From Nemertoderma westbladi (taxonomy: Eukaryota; Xenacoelomorpha; Nemertodermatida; Nemertodermatidae), in NCBI GenBank assembly GCA_032718475.1, contig JAUCBJ010009012.1:1-64000 (forward strand): 64,000 nucleotides of DNA, given 5' to 3'. Under the pieces are notes generated by a model that was not told where the DNA came from, did no database searches, and was given only the letters and a program-made list of their open reading frames with translations. Within the stretch, counting starts at the first letter, position 1; each line of letters begins with the position of its first letter. A program made the translations under genes and the position numbers. Positions 48,519-59,376 of this stretch are shown here, one piece after another.

Positions 48519-49430
48519 TTTATGCGATTATTCGCAACATTCATGTCCCCAAGTTTATTCCTACAGTAATTGTGCTTGTTACACATACCGTTATAGTTAA
48601 ATTAACCCCGGTACTACACGGGCTGCTTGGCGTAGGTAAAGACTGGTGACTTTGTGCTCCGGTCACTCCAGCAGATGCCGTGGTTCTTTTAACTGTTCAA
48701 GTATGTTTAACTGCTAGTTATCTGTTTTAATAAGTACTTGTACCTAATTTAGGGTTTGGTGTACAGTGCTTTCCGAAAGTAATTAGTGTGTAGGCAGTGT
48801 ATTGTGTTGTAAAGTGGTTAATAGGCACGTTGGATCTGGTAGTCCGCGGTAATTAACTTCCAGGTAGGAACACTCCGTGATACATAACGTAGTACCTATA
48901 GCGATACGGCTATAGGTCGTCAGACGGTGGTATTTTTCCTATCTGGACAGCGCAACATATTTACTACTACTTATTATTTTCAAATACCGTAGTACCCTGT
49001 CCGTTGTAATAACCAGAAGTTCTAACCCTTTGTTAGACTGGTTTGTAGACTTCCTGTAAAATTACCCTAAAATTTCATACGTAATATTTTGTTGTGTTTT
49101 AATTAGAGAATTAATCTCACCCGTATCGTAAGTAATTTGTAGTATTAAGTAACTTAGGTAAATTAGAATTATCTGTTTTAGTGTCCAATAAGTAGCACTT
49201 CACTGAGAGCGCACAGCTTCTGTGTAGTGACTCCCCCCAGAAATAATAACATTTATTTCAAATATTGACAAAACCCATTTTAAACGGGTATATATATATT
49301 ATAAATCAACTCAAACGATTTATAAATAGTAGGCCTGCCATACAACTACTGCTTAAATAACGGTAATAAAGTAAGTTAAAGTAACTAAGTAACCTTTAAA
49401 ATTCAGAAATTCAATTATTTAAATAATTGA

Positions 49431-49700
49431 TATACCGGTATTCACGATAGGCCTATTATCTTTATTTCTATAAATTTAGGCTGAAATTATACCGGTATTC
49501 TGTAATTAATTCTAGTCCAGAATTATACTTATATACTATAAGTATAGGCTGTATACCGGTATTCACGATAGGCCTATTATATATTTATATATATTTGTGT
49601 TAAAATTATATACCGGTATTCTGAGACAAACCTAGTTTACAATACTTATATATATTATAAGTGTATACCGGTATTCTAATATACTGTAATAAATTACCGG
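49431..49700 (+). repeat. Degenerate repeat of about 121 bp with ACCGGTATTC motifs
   Basis: ACCGGTATTCACGATAGGCC at about 49434 recurs at about 49555, and ACCGGTATTCTG at about 49491 recurs at about 49612, so the local period is about 121 bp. A partial third unit follows near 49665. It ends just upstream of the gag-pol start codon. Confidence 0.7.
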
Positions 49701-49782
49701 TACTAGGCCAACGGTCATACTGAATTACTAGACTTGCTTTAACTGTAACTATAGCAGTAAGCATTCAACTGTATAGATAAAC

Positions 49783-52700
49783 ATGTCTGACACCCAGCAA
49801 AACCTGTCAGACAGTCTAATCGATACAACCATCTGTGACACAGATAGGAGTGTGGAGCGATTAAGAAAGGGGTTCAGCTCACCTCCTACTGAAAGAAAGG
49901 TCATCCCTCCAGTAGTAGTATCAGACCCTAGGCTAATCCAACACCGTAGGTCTATCATCGGCACTCGGGCCCAAGTCAAACGGAACCAGGAAGCAGCTGT
50001 CCAACAGCAGCAACATCCTAGTCAAGAAACTTGTTCCCAGCGACCCGATAGCTCCAGTAGTTCGGATACTGTAGAGCTGACCCCCGAACGCGGAGTACAG
50101 ATGGCGGCTACAGCCTACTCGGATCCACTTCTCACCCTTCCTGCCGCAGTATTAACAACTATATTCATTGCGGTGGAGGAACACCAAGTCGATTGGGCGA
50201 GAAGTAAGCGAGCGACCCAAGATAGTTATGCGGGATACGCCAGGGAAGAATTGATGTCTATTGTCGAGTCACAATGGAACTTTCCCGGACCCGGACTCCC
50301 GTTAGATTTGTCCGAAGCTACTTGGGAAGACATACACAGGATGGAAGTGACTAAAGATACGATGGATCCAGCTGTTTGGAAGAGGTCGGCAGCAGGATAT
50401 GTGCAGGGATTCTTCGGCTCCTTAGAGCGATTAGAAGAACAACTGTTTCGACAACCCCAAGGACCTCAAGAGCAGGAAGAGCTGCTATATCAAGTACGCG
50501 AAAGAACCCTACGCATTAGACTAATCCTATCAGCCTTTGAGGAAACTTCCAAAAGAAGACAGGACACGTCGCTGCAGGTTGCTGTCAAAACTTGGTTCCA
50601 GCGGGTAGGTCTCAAAGTACAAGAAACGGCCCAGTGGAAATCCCAGCTGGCTGAGAGACCAACCTATGAAGAACCAACCGATGCCACCCTTTCTCAAGAG
50701 GAAAGCAAAGGGACAGCAGAGAGACCGCGAACGAGAGACGCCATCGACATCTATCTGTCAGACTATCAACGCTTCTTGGGTGATGAAGAGTTGAGGAGAC
50801 GACTGGCTGGACTTCGCCCCAATAGTGAAGGAGCCAAGCTTGTGTTGGACTCAATCGATGCGGAAATGTTAGCTGCAAACAAAGCTAAATTTGATGAAAA
50901 ACTCCGCCTCGCTAGAGTCCAAGAAGAACAAGTAAAGAAAAAACGGATAGAGGACCGAAAGGCAGCAGCAGTGGCAGAAGCAGAACGGAGAGCGTCTGAG
51001 GAGACTACCCAACTGGAGTTGGAAAATCTGCAAGAGACGCAAGACAACCTAAATAAACAGTTAACTGCTAGTCAAATGCAGATGATGAGACGATCTACTC
51101 CCAAACGCCAGGGATACACATCATCGGAGGAAAGCGAAACCACCGATCCTGAAGGCGGAGGAAATAGATCTCGTCTAAGCAGGCGTAGAAAAACATCTCA
51201 CCGTCACAAATTGCCTGATTTGCCCCCAGCGGTTAGAAGACAACTAGCTAGCACAGACTTAAGTAGTACAGAACCCACAGACCAAATTATTCAGGTCAAA
51301 AGACTCCCTACAATAGTTGATGAGCCTGAAATAATTAGGCCTGTCGTTCCCAAAGCCACTCCTGTACTAGAGACCCCTGTACTTCCAGAGCTTAACTCTA
51401 AATTCCCTTTACACAGTATTACACTGCCTGTACCTGGTAGAACAGTCCATGAGAATATCCCTGTCCTGGAAGCTGAGAGAGAAATCAAAGATTTGTCTCC
51501 CGTCGTCCCGCGTCGGCCCGCTACAATGTTGGCGACTCCCGCTTCGGCGGTCGAGTGGGTAGAGGAGGGACGGCGGGGGATGAATCTCCTGCTCGGACAG
51601 ATGCAGGAGACTGTCCACCAACTTAAGGGAACAGTAAGGGAAAGTAGGGCAGAATTGCAAGAAGTGCAGCAAAGTATCGCGCTAGAACGCGACAAATTAG
51701 TCAATATACAAAAGGGTATACCAATACCCCCAGTAACATTGTGTCAACCTGTTAGGTCTGAAGTATCACATGCGCAAGGTGTGGAGCCTACACGCATCTA
51801 TACTGCTAGTGAAGTAGAAACTCCTATAGCAAACCCTATTAAGGGTGATTATAAACCTGTTGTTAATGATATTCCCTATAGACCTGATAATAATCCGAGA
51901 AATTCATATACCGATAATTCGATATTAAATAACACGATGGCCCAAGAAAGCTTTACGCGTCAGATGGCTAGAACAGAAGCCCGCCAAGCGGTCAAAGTGG
52001 GAGAGATCGTTAAATTCAATGGAGATGAGATGAAATGGTTACCTTTCAATGAATATTACAAAGATAGCATACAGAACTCTGTACTATCTAACGGAGAGAA
52101 ACTTAGATTCCTCATCAAGTGCTTGGAAGGACCTCCCAAGTTAATGGCGTTAAAGTTTATTGGACATCCAGATGGATTAAGACAAGTTTGGGATACATTA
52201 AACATCAGGCATGGTAACAAGGATAACATAGCTAAGTATTTGTATGCAAAATTAGTAGCCCCCAGAAACTTCCTTAGTAGCGGGATTATAGAGTTTTCCG
52301 ATGAGATTCAGGAGATCTGTAGACAATTGGACTGGTTAGGTAAGTCTCATGAATATCAGAGTTCCATGGTTATTGGAGCAGTAGTCTCTACTTTACCAAA
52401 GGGTGGAGTATGTACACGTTGGGACAAGAAAGTGTTGTATATGAATGAGCAGCAACGACGAAGCCCTACCATGGCTGATCTCATGTCCTTCTTAGATGGT
52501 GAAGTAAAACTACAACTCATCAAGCAGTCCAGAGAGAAAACATCGGAAAATAAGGTAAGTGAGAAACCCGTTTCTAGGAGAAGAGTAACACCAGTGTGTT
52601 ACACTGACGACGGCGAAAGCCAAGCTTCTCAAGAAGAGGACAGCGGAAAAGACACTGACAAATTTTACTACGTTAACAAAACCTCAAAGGACGTAAGTAA

Positions 52701-55700
52701 ATACAAGGCTCGAACCAAAGATAGGAGAGAACAGGTTGCTAAGACTCCTCCTCAGTCTCCTAACAGAATGCACGGAAGAAAGCCCGAAGAAAGAACGAGA
52801 GTGCATCACGTTACCCAAGGTAAAGTGAGTAACATCAAACCAAACTGTGCGCTGTGCGACGGGCCCCACCGTTTGAGTGCGTGTGCTGAATTTCTAAAGA
52901 AATCCCTTGTAGACAGACGTAAAGTCATGTGGGATAAGCGGTTATGCTATAATTGCCTCAGATCAGGACACCAACGGCGAACCTGTTACTCCGACGTAAA
53001 GTGTGCAAAGTGTGGCGCGAAACATCACATCTTGTTACACAGTGAGTTCGAACGAGACAACCCGAGTCAGGTAAGTGAGCCCGAACTACATGTCCAATTC
53101 AGTGATGTAAATGACACTGATCAAGAGTCTGAGATGGAAGGATTCTATACTGACGAATTCTCCGACGCCAACGAATCCTGTTACCTAATAAATACCGCAG
53201 TGTATCGAGCACATACTTACGAAAAGGACACCGACAATGAGTTTCCCCCAACTACTTTTGCCAGACAACCATCTTGGAAAGCTCCAACTTCCAACGTAGG
53301 AATCAGAGAATTTCCTGTAGTGCAGGTAAGAGTTCACAGTCCTAACAAAAGTTACATAGTGAACGCCCTCCTTGACTCCGGCAGCACAGGAACATTCATC
53401 GATAAAGAACTAGCCGAAGATATCTTTGCTGGACAACCCAAATTCCGGACTAAATTGAATATGTCAGGAATTATGCAGGTTTGGAAATCTACCCTAACGG
53501 CAGATTACTATGTAGGTGTGTTGTCCACCCCCCAGGATAAATTAGGAGCACAAGGTATAAGGTCGGTAAAAATGGTGGCTATAAAGAACTTCGCTACTAC
53601 CCAAGCAGAACTTTATAATTGGGACGAGGATGAGAGCATCCAACAGCTTAAGATACCTCGATTCCAGACAGATTATCCTGGAGTGCAAATACTCATCGGC
53701 CAAAACGCGCATGAGGCGCTCGAGACATTGGAGAAACGGCCTGCTCAACCGCAGCCACTGCAAACCTATGCGGTAAGAACTAGAGTAGGTTGGTACTTTA
53801 CTGGCCCTTCCCGCAGAACTCTCGAAGAGAGAATGCCACAAGAACGAATATACCAAGTAAACGATTGGGAAGTGGAGAGCAGTGAGGTGGACGAACTAAC
53901 TGAGGGAACACCATACTCCTCAGATAATGACGACATCTACCAACTCTTCGATGAAGAGAACACAATCGACCTACTTACAGAAAACAAAACTTGGAAAAAC
54001 CAGGTGAACCTATGTCAACTGATTCGCCCATCGGGACCCATTGATTACAATGACGAACTAAATGATGAGATAGAGCGCTACAACGCTAGAACTCGGGACG
54101 AACTCGCCGTACGATTCTTTACTCAAGAATTGGTAGAGCCCAATTCATACGATAAGGCCCTATCGATAGAAGAAGAAAGAGCCAAGCAAATCCAGGAAAC
54201 AACTACACGTTTTTTAAAAGATCAAGGTAGATATGAAATCGGCCTACCATTTCGAAAACGAGAACCTAGATTTATAAATAACAGACCCTTGGCAGAGAAA
54301 AGAATCACTCAATTACATCGACGCCTTACGGCTAATGCTTCAGCTAAAGAAATGTACCAAACTCAGTTGAAGAAATTTATTACAAAGGGATACGCGGAGC
54401 GAGTACCGGAAGGAACACCAGTGACTGAGAGAACGTATTACTTAACACATCATTACGTTCCCAAACCCGGTAAACCCCATGAAGTACGAGTCGTATTCGA
54501 TGGCTCCGCTCTATATATGGGCCAATCCCTCAATTCCGAGTTGTTACCAGGACCCAACTTACTTCAATCTTTGTTGGGAATACTTTTAAGATTAAGACAA
54601 TATTCCATCTCGTTCGCCTCCGATATAGAAGGAATGTTCTTACAAGTCAAGGCGCTGGATAGAGATAGAGACAGCCTAAGATTTCTGTGGTGGCCTGAAG
54701 GAGATCTCAACCAGAAACCGGTAGAGTACTGGATGACCATCCAGGCTTTTGGGATCATATCAAGCCCTTCCAACGCCTGCTCCGTGGTGCGGACCACTGC
54801 GAATGACAACCGAGACGCCTTCTCCAAAGAGGTGATAGACAACATCAAGCGCGATATATACATGGACGACAATTTAAAGTCCCTTCCATCAGTAGAAGAA
54901 GCCATTGATGTCGCGAAAGGAACGGTAGAGTGTTTGAAAAGAGGTGGATTTCGACTGACGAAATTCACCAGCAACTCCCGTGAGTTTCTGGAAGCGATAC
55001 CGGTAGAAGACCGAGGAACGAAAGATCTAGACTTAATAAAGGACGATCTTCCAGAAACCAAGACGCTTGGCTTGAAGTGGGACACCGAAAGAGATATCCT
55101 GTTTTTTCAGCTAAAACAGCGAGATAATCCAGTTCGGACCAAACGGATTTGTTTAAGTATCCTGAGCACTTATTTCGACCCATTGGGATTTATCAGCCCA
55201 GTTATATTGATTGCTCGGAGTTTAGTACAACAAATGTGGCTTGAAAACCACTCATGGGACGATCCACTTAAGGGAGAACTGTTAAAGAAGTGGATGAAAT
55301 GGGAAGATTCTCTACCTGCCATCGAGAGCTTTGTAATTTCCCGTGCATATTTTGGTCATGTTCTTCCTACATATTCCTATCAACTCCATGTGTTTGGAGA
55401 CGCCAGCGACATGGGAATAGGTATAGTAGCATATCTGCGAGTCGAAACTCCGAATGGAATCAAAGTCGCCTTGGTTACCTCTAAGGCATTGATTAACAAC
55501 AAGTTAAAGGTTCCTCGAGCGGAGTTAAAGGCGGCTTTATACGCTACAGCCATCGGCCGTAACGTAACAGAACAAATCGACTATCCACTGGAGAAAACTG
55601 TTTATTGGACCGACGCTTTACTCGTGTTGGAGTATATAACCAATGAAGTCTGTCAGTTCAGCATTTTTGTTACTAACAGGGTAGCTATTATTCTTAGTCG

Positions 55701-57744
55701 CACAAAGATAGATCAATGGAGACATTGCCCTGGTACGATTAATCCAGCCGATATCGCCTCCAGGGGAGCAACTCCACAGGAACTGATAGATACTCCAGAC
55801 TGGTTGGGTGGACCCGACTTCCTGAGTAAGGAAGAGGATGAATGGCCTCCTCACCTTACTACGGCGGAGATTAGACAAGCCAAGGGAGCGGAGAAAGTCA
55901 AACCTAAAACCCGGGCGAGTAAATCGAAGTTATTTAAACCGACGATCGATCTATCTGTATTACATACTTCCGGAAACGATGCTTCGGATCCACAATCCCT
56001 CGCCACAAATAAGTCTGTTGTAGAAATTAGAGATAGAGATTGGAAATCTGGAACACCAGACGTCTCGCAAGGAATCTCACCCCTGCTGCAGAGAGCAATG
56101 CATCACTACAGTTCCTGGAATCGGCTCTGTAAAGCCGTCACATATTTAAGGCGATGTTTTCATCATCACTACTCCAGGACGAAGACCATTAGTGATACCG
56201 CTCCATTGACATCTGCGCAAGTTCATGTTATTAAAAATTTACCCAAATATAAGACATCCGACCGGTTTCTAAAGGAGAAAATCAGTTACCAGGAGCATGA
56301 AGAAACCAATAAGCAGATACTGAGACTCCTGCAATGCTATGAGGATTCCGATAAGTATTTCCTGTTGTTGAGAAATCCGCAGATGCGCTTAAGGGATCGC
56401 TTCTCTAGCACAATGATAGATGGGTTAATACGTGTTGGAGGAAGGCTCACCAATGCGCCATTATCCTTGGACACTAAATTCCCCATACTCATTAGAAATC
56501 TTGAAGTACAAATCAAGATGATTGTAGATGTTCACAGTAAACTTTATCATGCTGGTAGAGAACGAGTTCTTAGCGAAATCCGAACTCGCTATTATTTTTA
56601 TAAACCCCGTAGAGCTCTGAACCAAGTTCTTAGGAACTGCATACCCTGTAGGAAAGCATTCAGTAGGCCTTTAACACAGCGAGAGGCAGAATTACCTAGG
56701 GAACGAGTAAGATTCTATGAACCACCTTTTACTAATACTGGTGTAGATTTATTTGGCCCTATTGAAGTATATCGTGCTAGGACTATAGTCAAGAGATGGT
56801 GTGTCATCTTCGTATGCATGACTTGTAGAGCCATCCATCTCGATATGGTGAACGATCTATCTACCAACAGCTTCGTCTTAAGTTTACGCCGACAGATCGC
56901 TCGCTTCTTGACGAGTAATACCATGAGATCGGATAAGGGAACGAACTTCATTGGTGCCAACAACGAAATCCAGGCTTACGTGAAGGACTGGAACCAAAGA
57001 CAGGTGGACGATCAGCTAAGGATAACAGCGTCTAGCTGGACCTTCAACGCCGCCGACGCCCCTTGGTGGGGAGGAAGTTGGGAGAGATTAATTAGAAGCG
57101 TCAAGACCGCATTTCACTTTATAGTGCCATGCCGCGCGTATCTCACCGACGAACTTTTGCGGACGTTAATGGAGGAAATAGCTGCCTATCTCAACGAGAG
57201 ACCGCTTATGCCAGTCTCATCGAGTCCCGATTCCCTGGAAGCGCTAACACCCGCGCACTTCCTACTGAAGAAACCTGTAGCCATGCTCCCACGATCGGAG
57301 ATTACCGACGGAGACGAATACTGCCGTCAAACTTGGCAACTTATGCAGTTGCTATCCCGTCGTTTCGCTGACCATTTCGAGAAACATTATCTGCCCACGC
57401 TACAACTTCGAACTAAGTGGTTTGCGCGGCAAGAAAACGTCAGCGCCGGAGATATGGTGCTTATTGTAGATTCAGACCTCCCACGTAAACGGTGGCAGAC
57501 AGGTCGTATCATCGAGACTCACATCTCGGATGATGGTTTAGTACGCTCGGTAGAACTCGTCGTCATGCGGCGTAACTTCAAGAAGCCAGGCATAATCTTT
57601 GAGACGCAACAACTCAATCGCCCAGTTGGTCGTTTATGTTTACTGGAAAGAGACAGAGAACTCTCCGGAAACTATGGAAGGCAAGACATTCTTCCCACGA
57701 CCACCTCCCTAATTCCTCAAACATCTAGGGACTCCCCAACGTGA
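49783..57744 (+). CDS. BEL/Pao Gag-Pol polyprotein
   Basis: 2653 codons in one frame. Residues 1-720 are charged, Gln/Glu-rich and partly coiled-coil-like. About 725-890 is a DUF1759-type Gag region (MKWLPFNEYYKDSI, then KLRFLIKCLEGPP). Cysteine/histidine knuckles lie at about 1020-1090, including CYNCLRSGHQRRTC. An aspartic protease has DSGS at 1198. Reverse transcriptase spans about 1560-1720 with YMDD at 1693-1696, followed by the Pao-type A17/RNase H-like region with FGDAS at about 1870. Integrase has its HHCC zinc part at about 2249-2288 and catalytic residues D2322, D2384 and E2434. A DUF5641-like C-terminus follows. It copies the element's RNA into DNA and inserts it. All catalytic motifs seen are intact, with no internal stop, so it may be active. 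The start ATG is the first in a long open frame. Confidence 0.95.
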   Translation: MSDTQQNLSDSLIDTTICDTDRSVERLRKGFSSPPTERKVIPPVVVSDPRLIQHRRSIIGTRAQVKRNQEAAVQQQQHPSQETCSQRPDSSSSSDTVELTPERGVQMAATAYSDPLLTLPAAVLTTIFIAVEEHQVDWARSKRATQDSYAGYAREELMSIVESQWNFPGPGLPLDLSEATWEDIHRMEVTKDTMDPAVWKRSAAGYVQGFFGSLERLEEQLFRQPQGPQEQEELLYQVRERTLRIRLILSAFEETSKRRQDTSLQVAVKTWFQRVGLKVQETAQWKSQLAERPTYEEPTDATLSQEESKGTAERPRTRDAIDIYLSDYQRFLGDEELRRRLAGLRPNSEGAKLVLDSIDAEMLAANKAKFDEKLRLARVQEEQVKKKRIEDRKAAAVAEAERRASEETTQLELENLQETQDNLNKQLTASQMQMMRRSTPKRQGYTSSEESETTDPEGGGNRSRLSRRRKTSHRHKLPDLPPAVRRQLASTDLSSTEPTDQIIQVKRLPTIVDEPEIIRPVVPKATPVLETPVLPELNSKFPLHSITLPVPGRTVHENIPVLEAEREIKDLSPVVPRRPATMLATPASAVEWVEEGRRGMNLLLGQMQETVHQLKGTVRESRAELQEVQQSIALERDKLVNIQKGIPIPPVTLCQPVRSEVSHAQGVEPTRIYTASEVETPIANPIKGDYKPVVNDIPYRPDNNPRNSYTDNSILNNTMAQESFTRQMARTEARQAVKVGEIVKFNGDEMKWLPFNEYYKDSIQNSVLSNGEKLRFLIKCLEGPPKLMALKFIGHPDGLRQVWDTLNIRHGNKDNIAKYLYAKLVAPRNFLSSGIIEFSDEIQEICRQLDWLGKSHEYQSSMVIGAVVSTLPKGGVCTRWDKKVLYMNEQQRRSPTMADLMSFLDGEVKLQLIKQSREKTSENKVSEKPVSRRRVTPVCYTDDGESQASQEEDSGKDTDKFYYVNKTSKDVSKYKARTKDRREQVAKTPPQSPNRMHGRKPEERTRVHHVTQGKVSNIKPNCALCDGPHRLSACAEFLKKSLVDRRKVMWDKRLCYNCLRSGHQRRTCYSDVKCAKCGAKHHILLHSEFERDNPSQVSEPELHVQFSDVNDTDQESEMEGFYTDEFSDANESCYLINTAVYRAHTYEKDTDNEFPPTTFARQPSWKAPTSNVGIREFPVVQVRVHSPNKSYIVNALLDSGSTGTFIDKELAEDIFAGQPKFRTKLNMSGIMQVWKSTLTADYYVGVLSTPQDKLGAQGIRSVKMVAIKNFATTQAELYNWDEDESIQQLKIPRFQTDYPGVQILIGQNAHEALETLEKRPAQPQPLQTYAVRTRVGWYFTGPSRRTLEERMPQERIYQVNDWEVESSEVDELTEGTPYSSDNDDIYQLFDEENTIDLLTENKTWKNQVNLCQLIRPSGPIDYNDELNDEIERYNARTRDELAVRFFTQELVEPNSYDKALSIEEERAKQIQETTTRFLKDQGRYEIGLPFRKREPRFINNRPLAEKRITQLHRRLTANASAKEMYQTQLKKFITKGYAERVPEGTPVTERTYYLTHHYVPKPGKPHEVRVVFDGSALYMGQSLNSELLPGPNLLQSLLGILLRLRQYSISFASDIEGMFLQVKALDRDRDSLRFLWWPEGDLNQKPVEYWMTIQAFGIISSPSNACSVVRTTANDNRDAFSKEVIDNIKRDIYMDDNLKSLPSVEEAIDVAKGTVECLKRGGFRLTKFTSNSREFLEAIPVEDRGTKDLDLIKDDLPETKTLGLKWDTERDILFFQLKQRDNPVRTKRICLSILSTYFDPLGFISPVILIARSLVQQMWLENHSWDDPLKGELLKKWMKWEDSLPAIESFVISRAYFGHVLPTYSYQLHVFGDASDMGIGIVAYLRVETPNGIKVALVTSKALINNKLKVPRAELKAALYATAIGRNVTEQIDYPLEKTVYWTDALLVLEYITNEVCQFSIFVTNRVAIILSRTKIDQWRHCPGTINPADIASRGATPQELIDTPDWLGGPDFLSKEEDEWPPHLTTAEIRQAKGAEKVKPKTRASKSKLFKPTIDLSVLHTSGNDASDPQSLATNKSVVEIRDRDWKSGTPDVSQGISPLLQRAMHHYSSWNRLCKAVTYLRRCFHHHYSRTKTISDTAPLTSAQVHVIKNLPKYKTSDRFLKEKISYQEHEETNKQILRLLQCYEDSDKYFLLLRNPQMRLRDRFSSTMIDGLIRVGGRLTNAPLSLDTKFPILIRNLEVQIKMIVDVHSKLYHAGRERVLSEIRTRYYFYKPRRALNQVLRNCIPCRKAFSRPLTQREAELPRERVRFYEPPFTNTGVDLFGPIEVYRARTIVKRWCVIFVCMTCRAIHLDMVNDLSTNSFVLSLRRQIARFLTSNTMRSDKGTNFIGANNEIQAYVKDWNQRQVDDQLRITASSWTFNAADAPWWGGSWERLIRSVKTAFHFIVPCRAYLTDELLRTLMEEIAAYLNERPLMPVSSSPDSLEALTPAHFLLKKPVAMLPRSEITDGDEYCRQTWQLMQLLSRRFADHFEKHYLPTLQLRTKWFARQENVSAGDMVLIVDSDLPRKRWQTGRIIETHISDDGLVRSVELVVMRRNFKKPGIIFETQQLNRPVGRLCLLERDRELSGNYGRQDILPTTTSLIPQTSRDSPT

Positions 57745-59376
57745 TACGTCTGGAGTGGGTGCATGACTATATTATTCTATCTATTTTATTATATTTTTAT
57801 ATGCGAACGTTATTATGTACTTTATTATAATCGTTTTATTTAATTTTATTTAGTATAATGTTATTTTAGATTATTTAGTAGGTTAGTGCAATATATTAGT
57901 GTTTATTACATAATTACACATAATATATATTTAATATGACGGCGAGAAATAATTCTTTCTTTTTCCTTACTGTCCGTATTATATTATAAATGCGAGACTA
58001 TAGTAAGATGACATGTCAGTACTTATTAAAGTACAATAAAGCTCCTACTATATTTAAGTATTATTGGTAGGCAGAGTATTAGGAATGCAAAGTTCAGATC
58101 CTTGTGTCTCGGCTAAACCAAGCTCTGGGTAGACCTTGGAAACGACTTGCCTCTTCACACTGACATTGCTTCGTGTGATATTGCTCTTCTACCTTATATT
58201 AAATAATACATATAGTAGCGTGATGTCCCTCTAACAGTAGCGTAAAACGCAAATAAATCTGTTAAACCTTTTGACCATCTGTAATTCTAGTCGATTAAGA
58301 TATCGCGGCACCCACCGATATACTTGAAAGACAAATTCTAGAATCAGTGGTTAACGTCCCCAGACAAGTTCTGGAACAAGTTCGGAGACAAGTTCGGTGC
58401 TCATCTTAAATATTAATTTAATATTTATTAAAATCTGTAAAATTCAGATCCTTTAAAATTTCTAGTCAATTAAGATATCGCAGCACTTACCGATACTCTT
58501 AAAAGACAATTTAATAGAATTAAGGATCCTAAGTCCCCAGACATGCTCTGGAATAAAAATTGTGTCAATTTTAACATCAAATAATAAAATTCACGGGAAT
58601 AAATTTAAATTCATATTTTAAATGAATTTCATAAATTGTCATTTTGTGCAATTTATAACATTCCCAAAATTCCATTAATTAATAGATCATGGGAGCGGAG
58701 ATTCATCCTATTGAGTGTATTAGAGTGCGAGAACCTCCAACATATAGTCAATAGCCGATAAAATTAATAAAATCATGTATAAAGAGGATATTGACAATTA
58801 AAGAATTACTATTAAATAGCATTCCAGATCTGTATGCATGAGAATTACCCTAATTCTACCGCTAGCTTTCCATAATGTCACCATAGCAACACCCACACTA
58901 GAATTAGAAGCCAGTTAAAAGAACAATAGAAAGCTTGTCCCATTGCATAGCATAGAGAATACATAGCACACTGTTAGTATCCAAGGATACACAGTAATAA
59001 CGTGACATTCTGGAAGGCACTGACTAACGGACAAATGGCCTGTATGTGTACAATTGGTGACAGTTGTGTGGAATTTATGCGTTTATAGGTGAATGTTACT
59101 GCTAAAGTATGTTTACAGTAGCTAGTTGCAATTGTGAAAGTAACCCAACTCTCCTATAGAAAGAACCTAAAGTGGATCCAAGCCTTTGGGACGGACAGTG
59201 GAGTGACTTGTGCCGGTTATCGTTGTCGTGATGTTGCTACATGTTGGCGTAAACACCGCGACTACGGTACATCGGCGCTGAGAATCCCACTGTCCGGGGG
59301 CAACGAGAGGTAGGCAGCGACGCCCGCTAGCCTAAACATAAACTCATTTTGATATTAATAAACTCAGATAACAGAT
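57745..59376 (+). other. Spacer between gag-pol and the 3' frame
   Basis: 1.6 kb without a supported gene. It includes a diverged direct repeat (58275-58380 and 58450-58555). A sequence AACAG just before the ATG at 59377 could be a splice acceptor for a subgenomic mRNA, but that is a guess. Confidence 0.6.
58275..58555 (+). repeat. Diverged direct repeat of about 175 bp
   Basis: Both copies contain CTAGTCRATTAAGATATCGC, then ACCGATA, AAAGACAATTTAATAGAAT-like sequence and TCCCCAGACA with TCTGGAA. Start of copy one is near 58288, copy two near 58463. Confidence 0.75.

Larger units (their letters stand above)
46722..49782 (+). other. Remaining 5' LTR and leader of the retrotransposon
   Basis: 3 kb without a convincing gene. 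It contains a tandem duplication of about 290 bp (47936-48518) and repeated ATACCGGTATTC motifs (49431-49700). The LTR end, primer-binding site and any splice donor should lie here but could not be placed. Confidence 0.7.

Noticed and set aside
48620-48660. Primer-binding site of the retrotransposon (TGGCGTAGG or TGGTGACTT)
   Set aside because: Only the first few bases match a tRNA 3' end; not enough to call.
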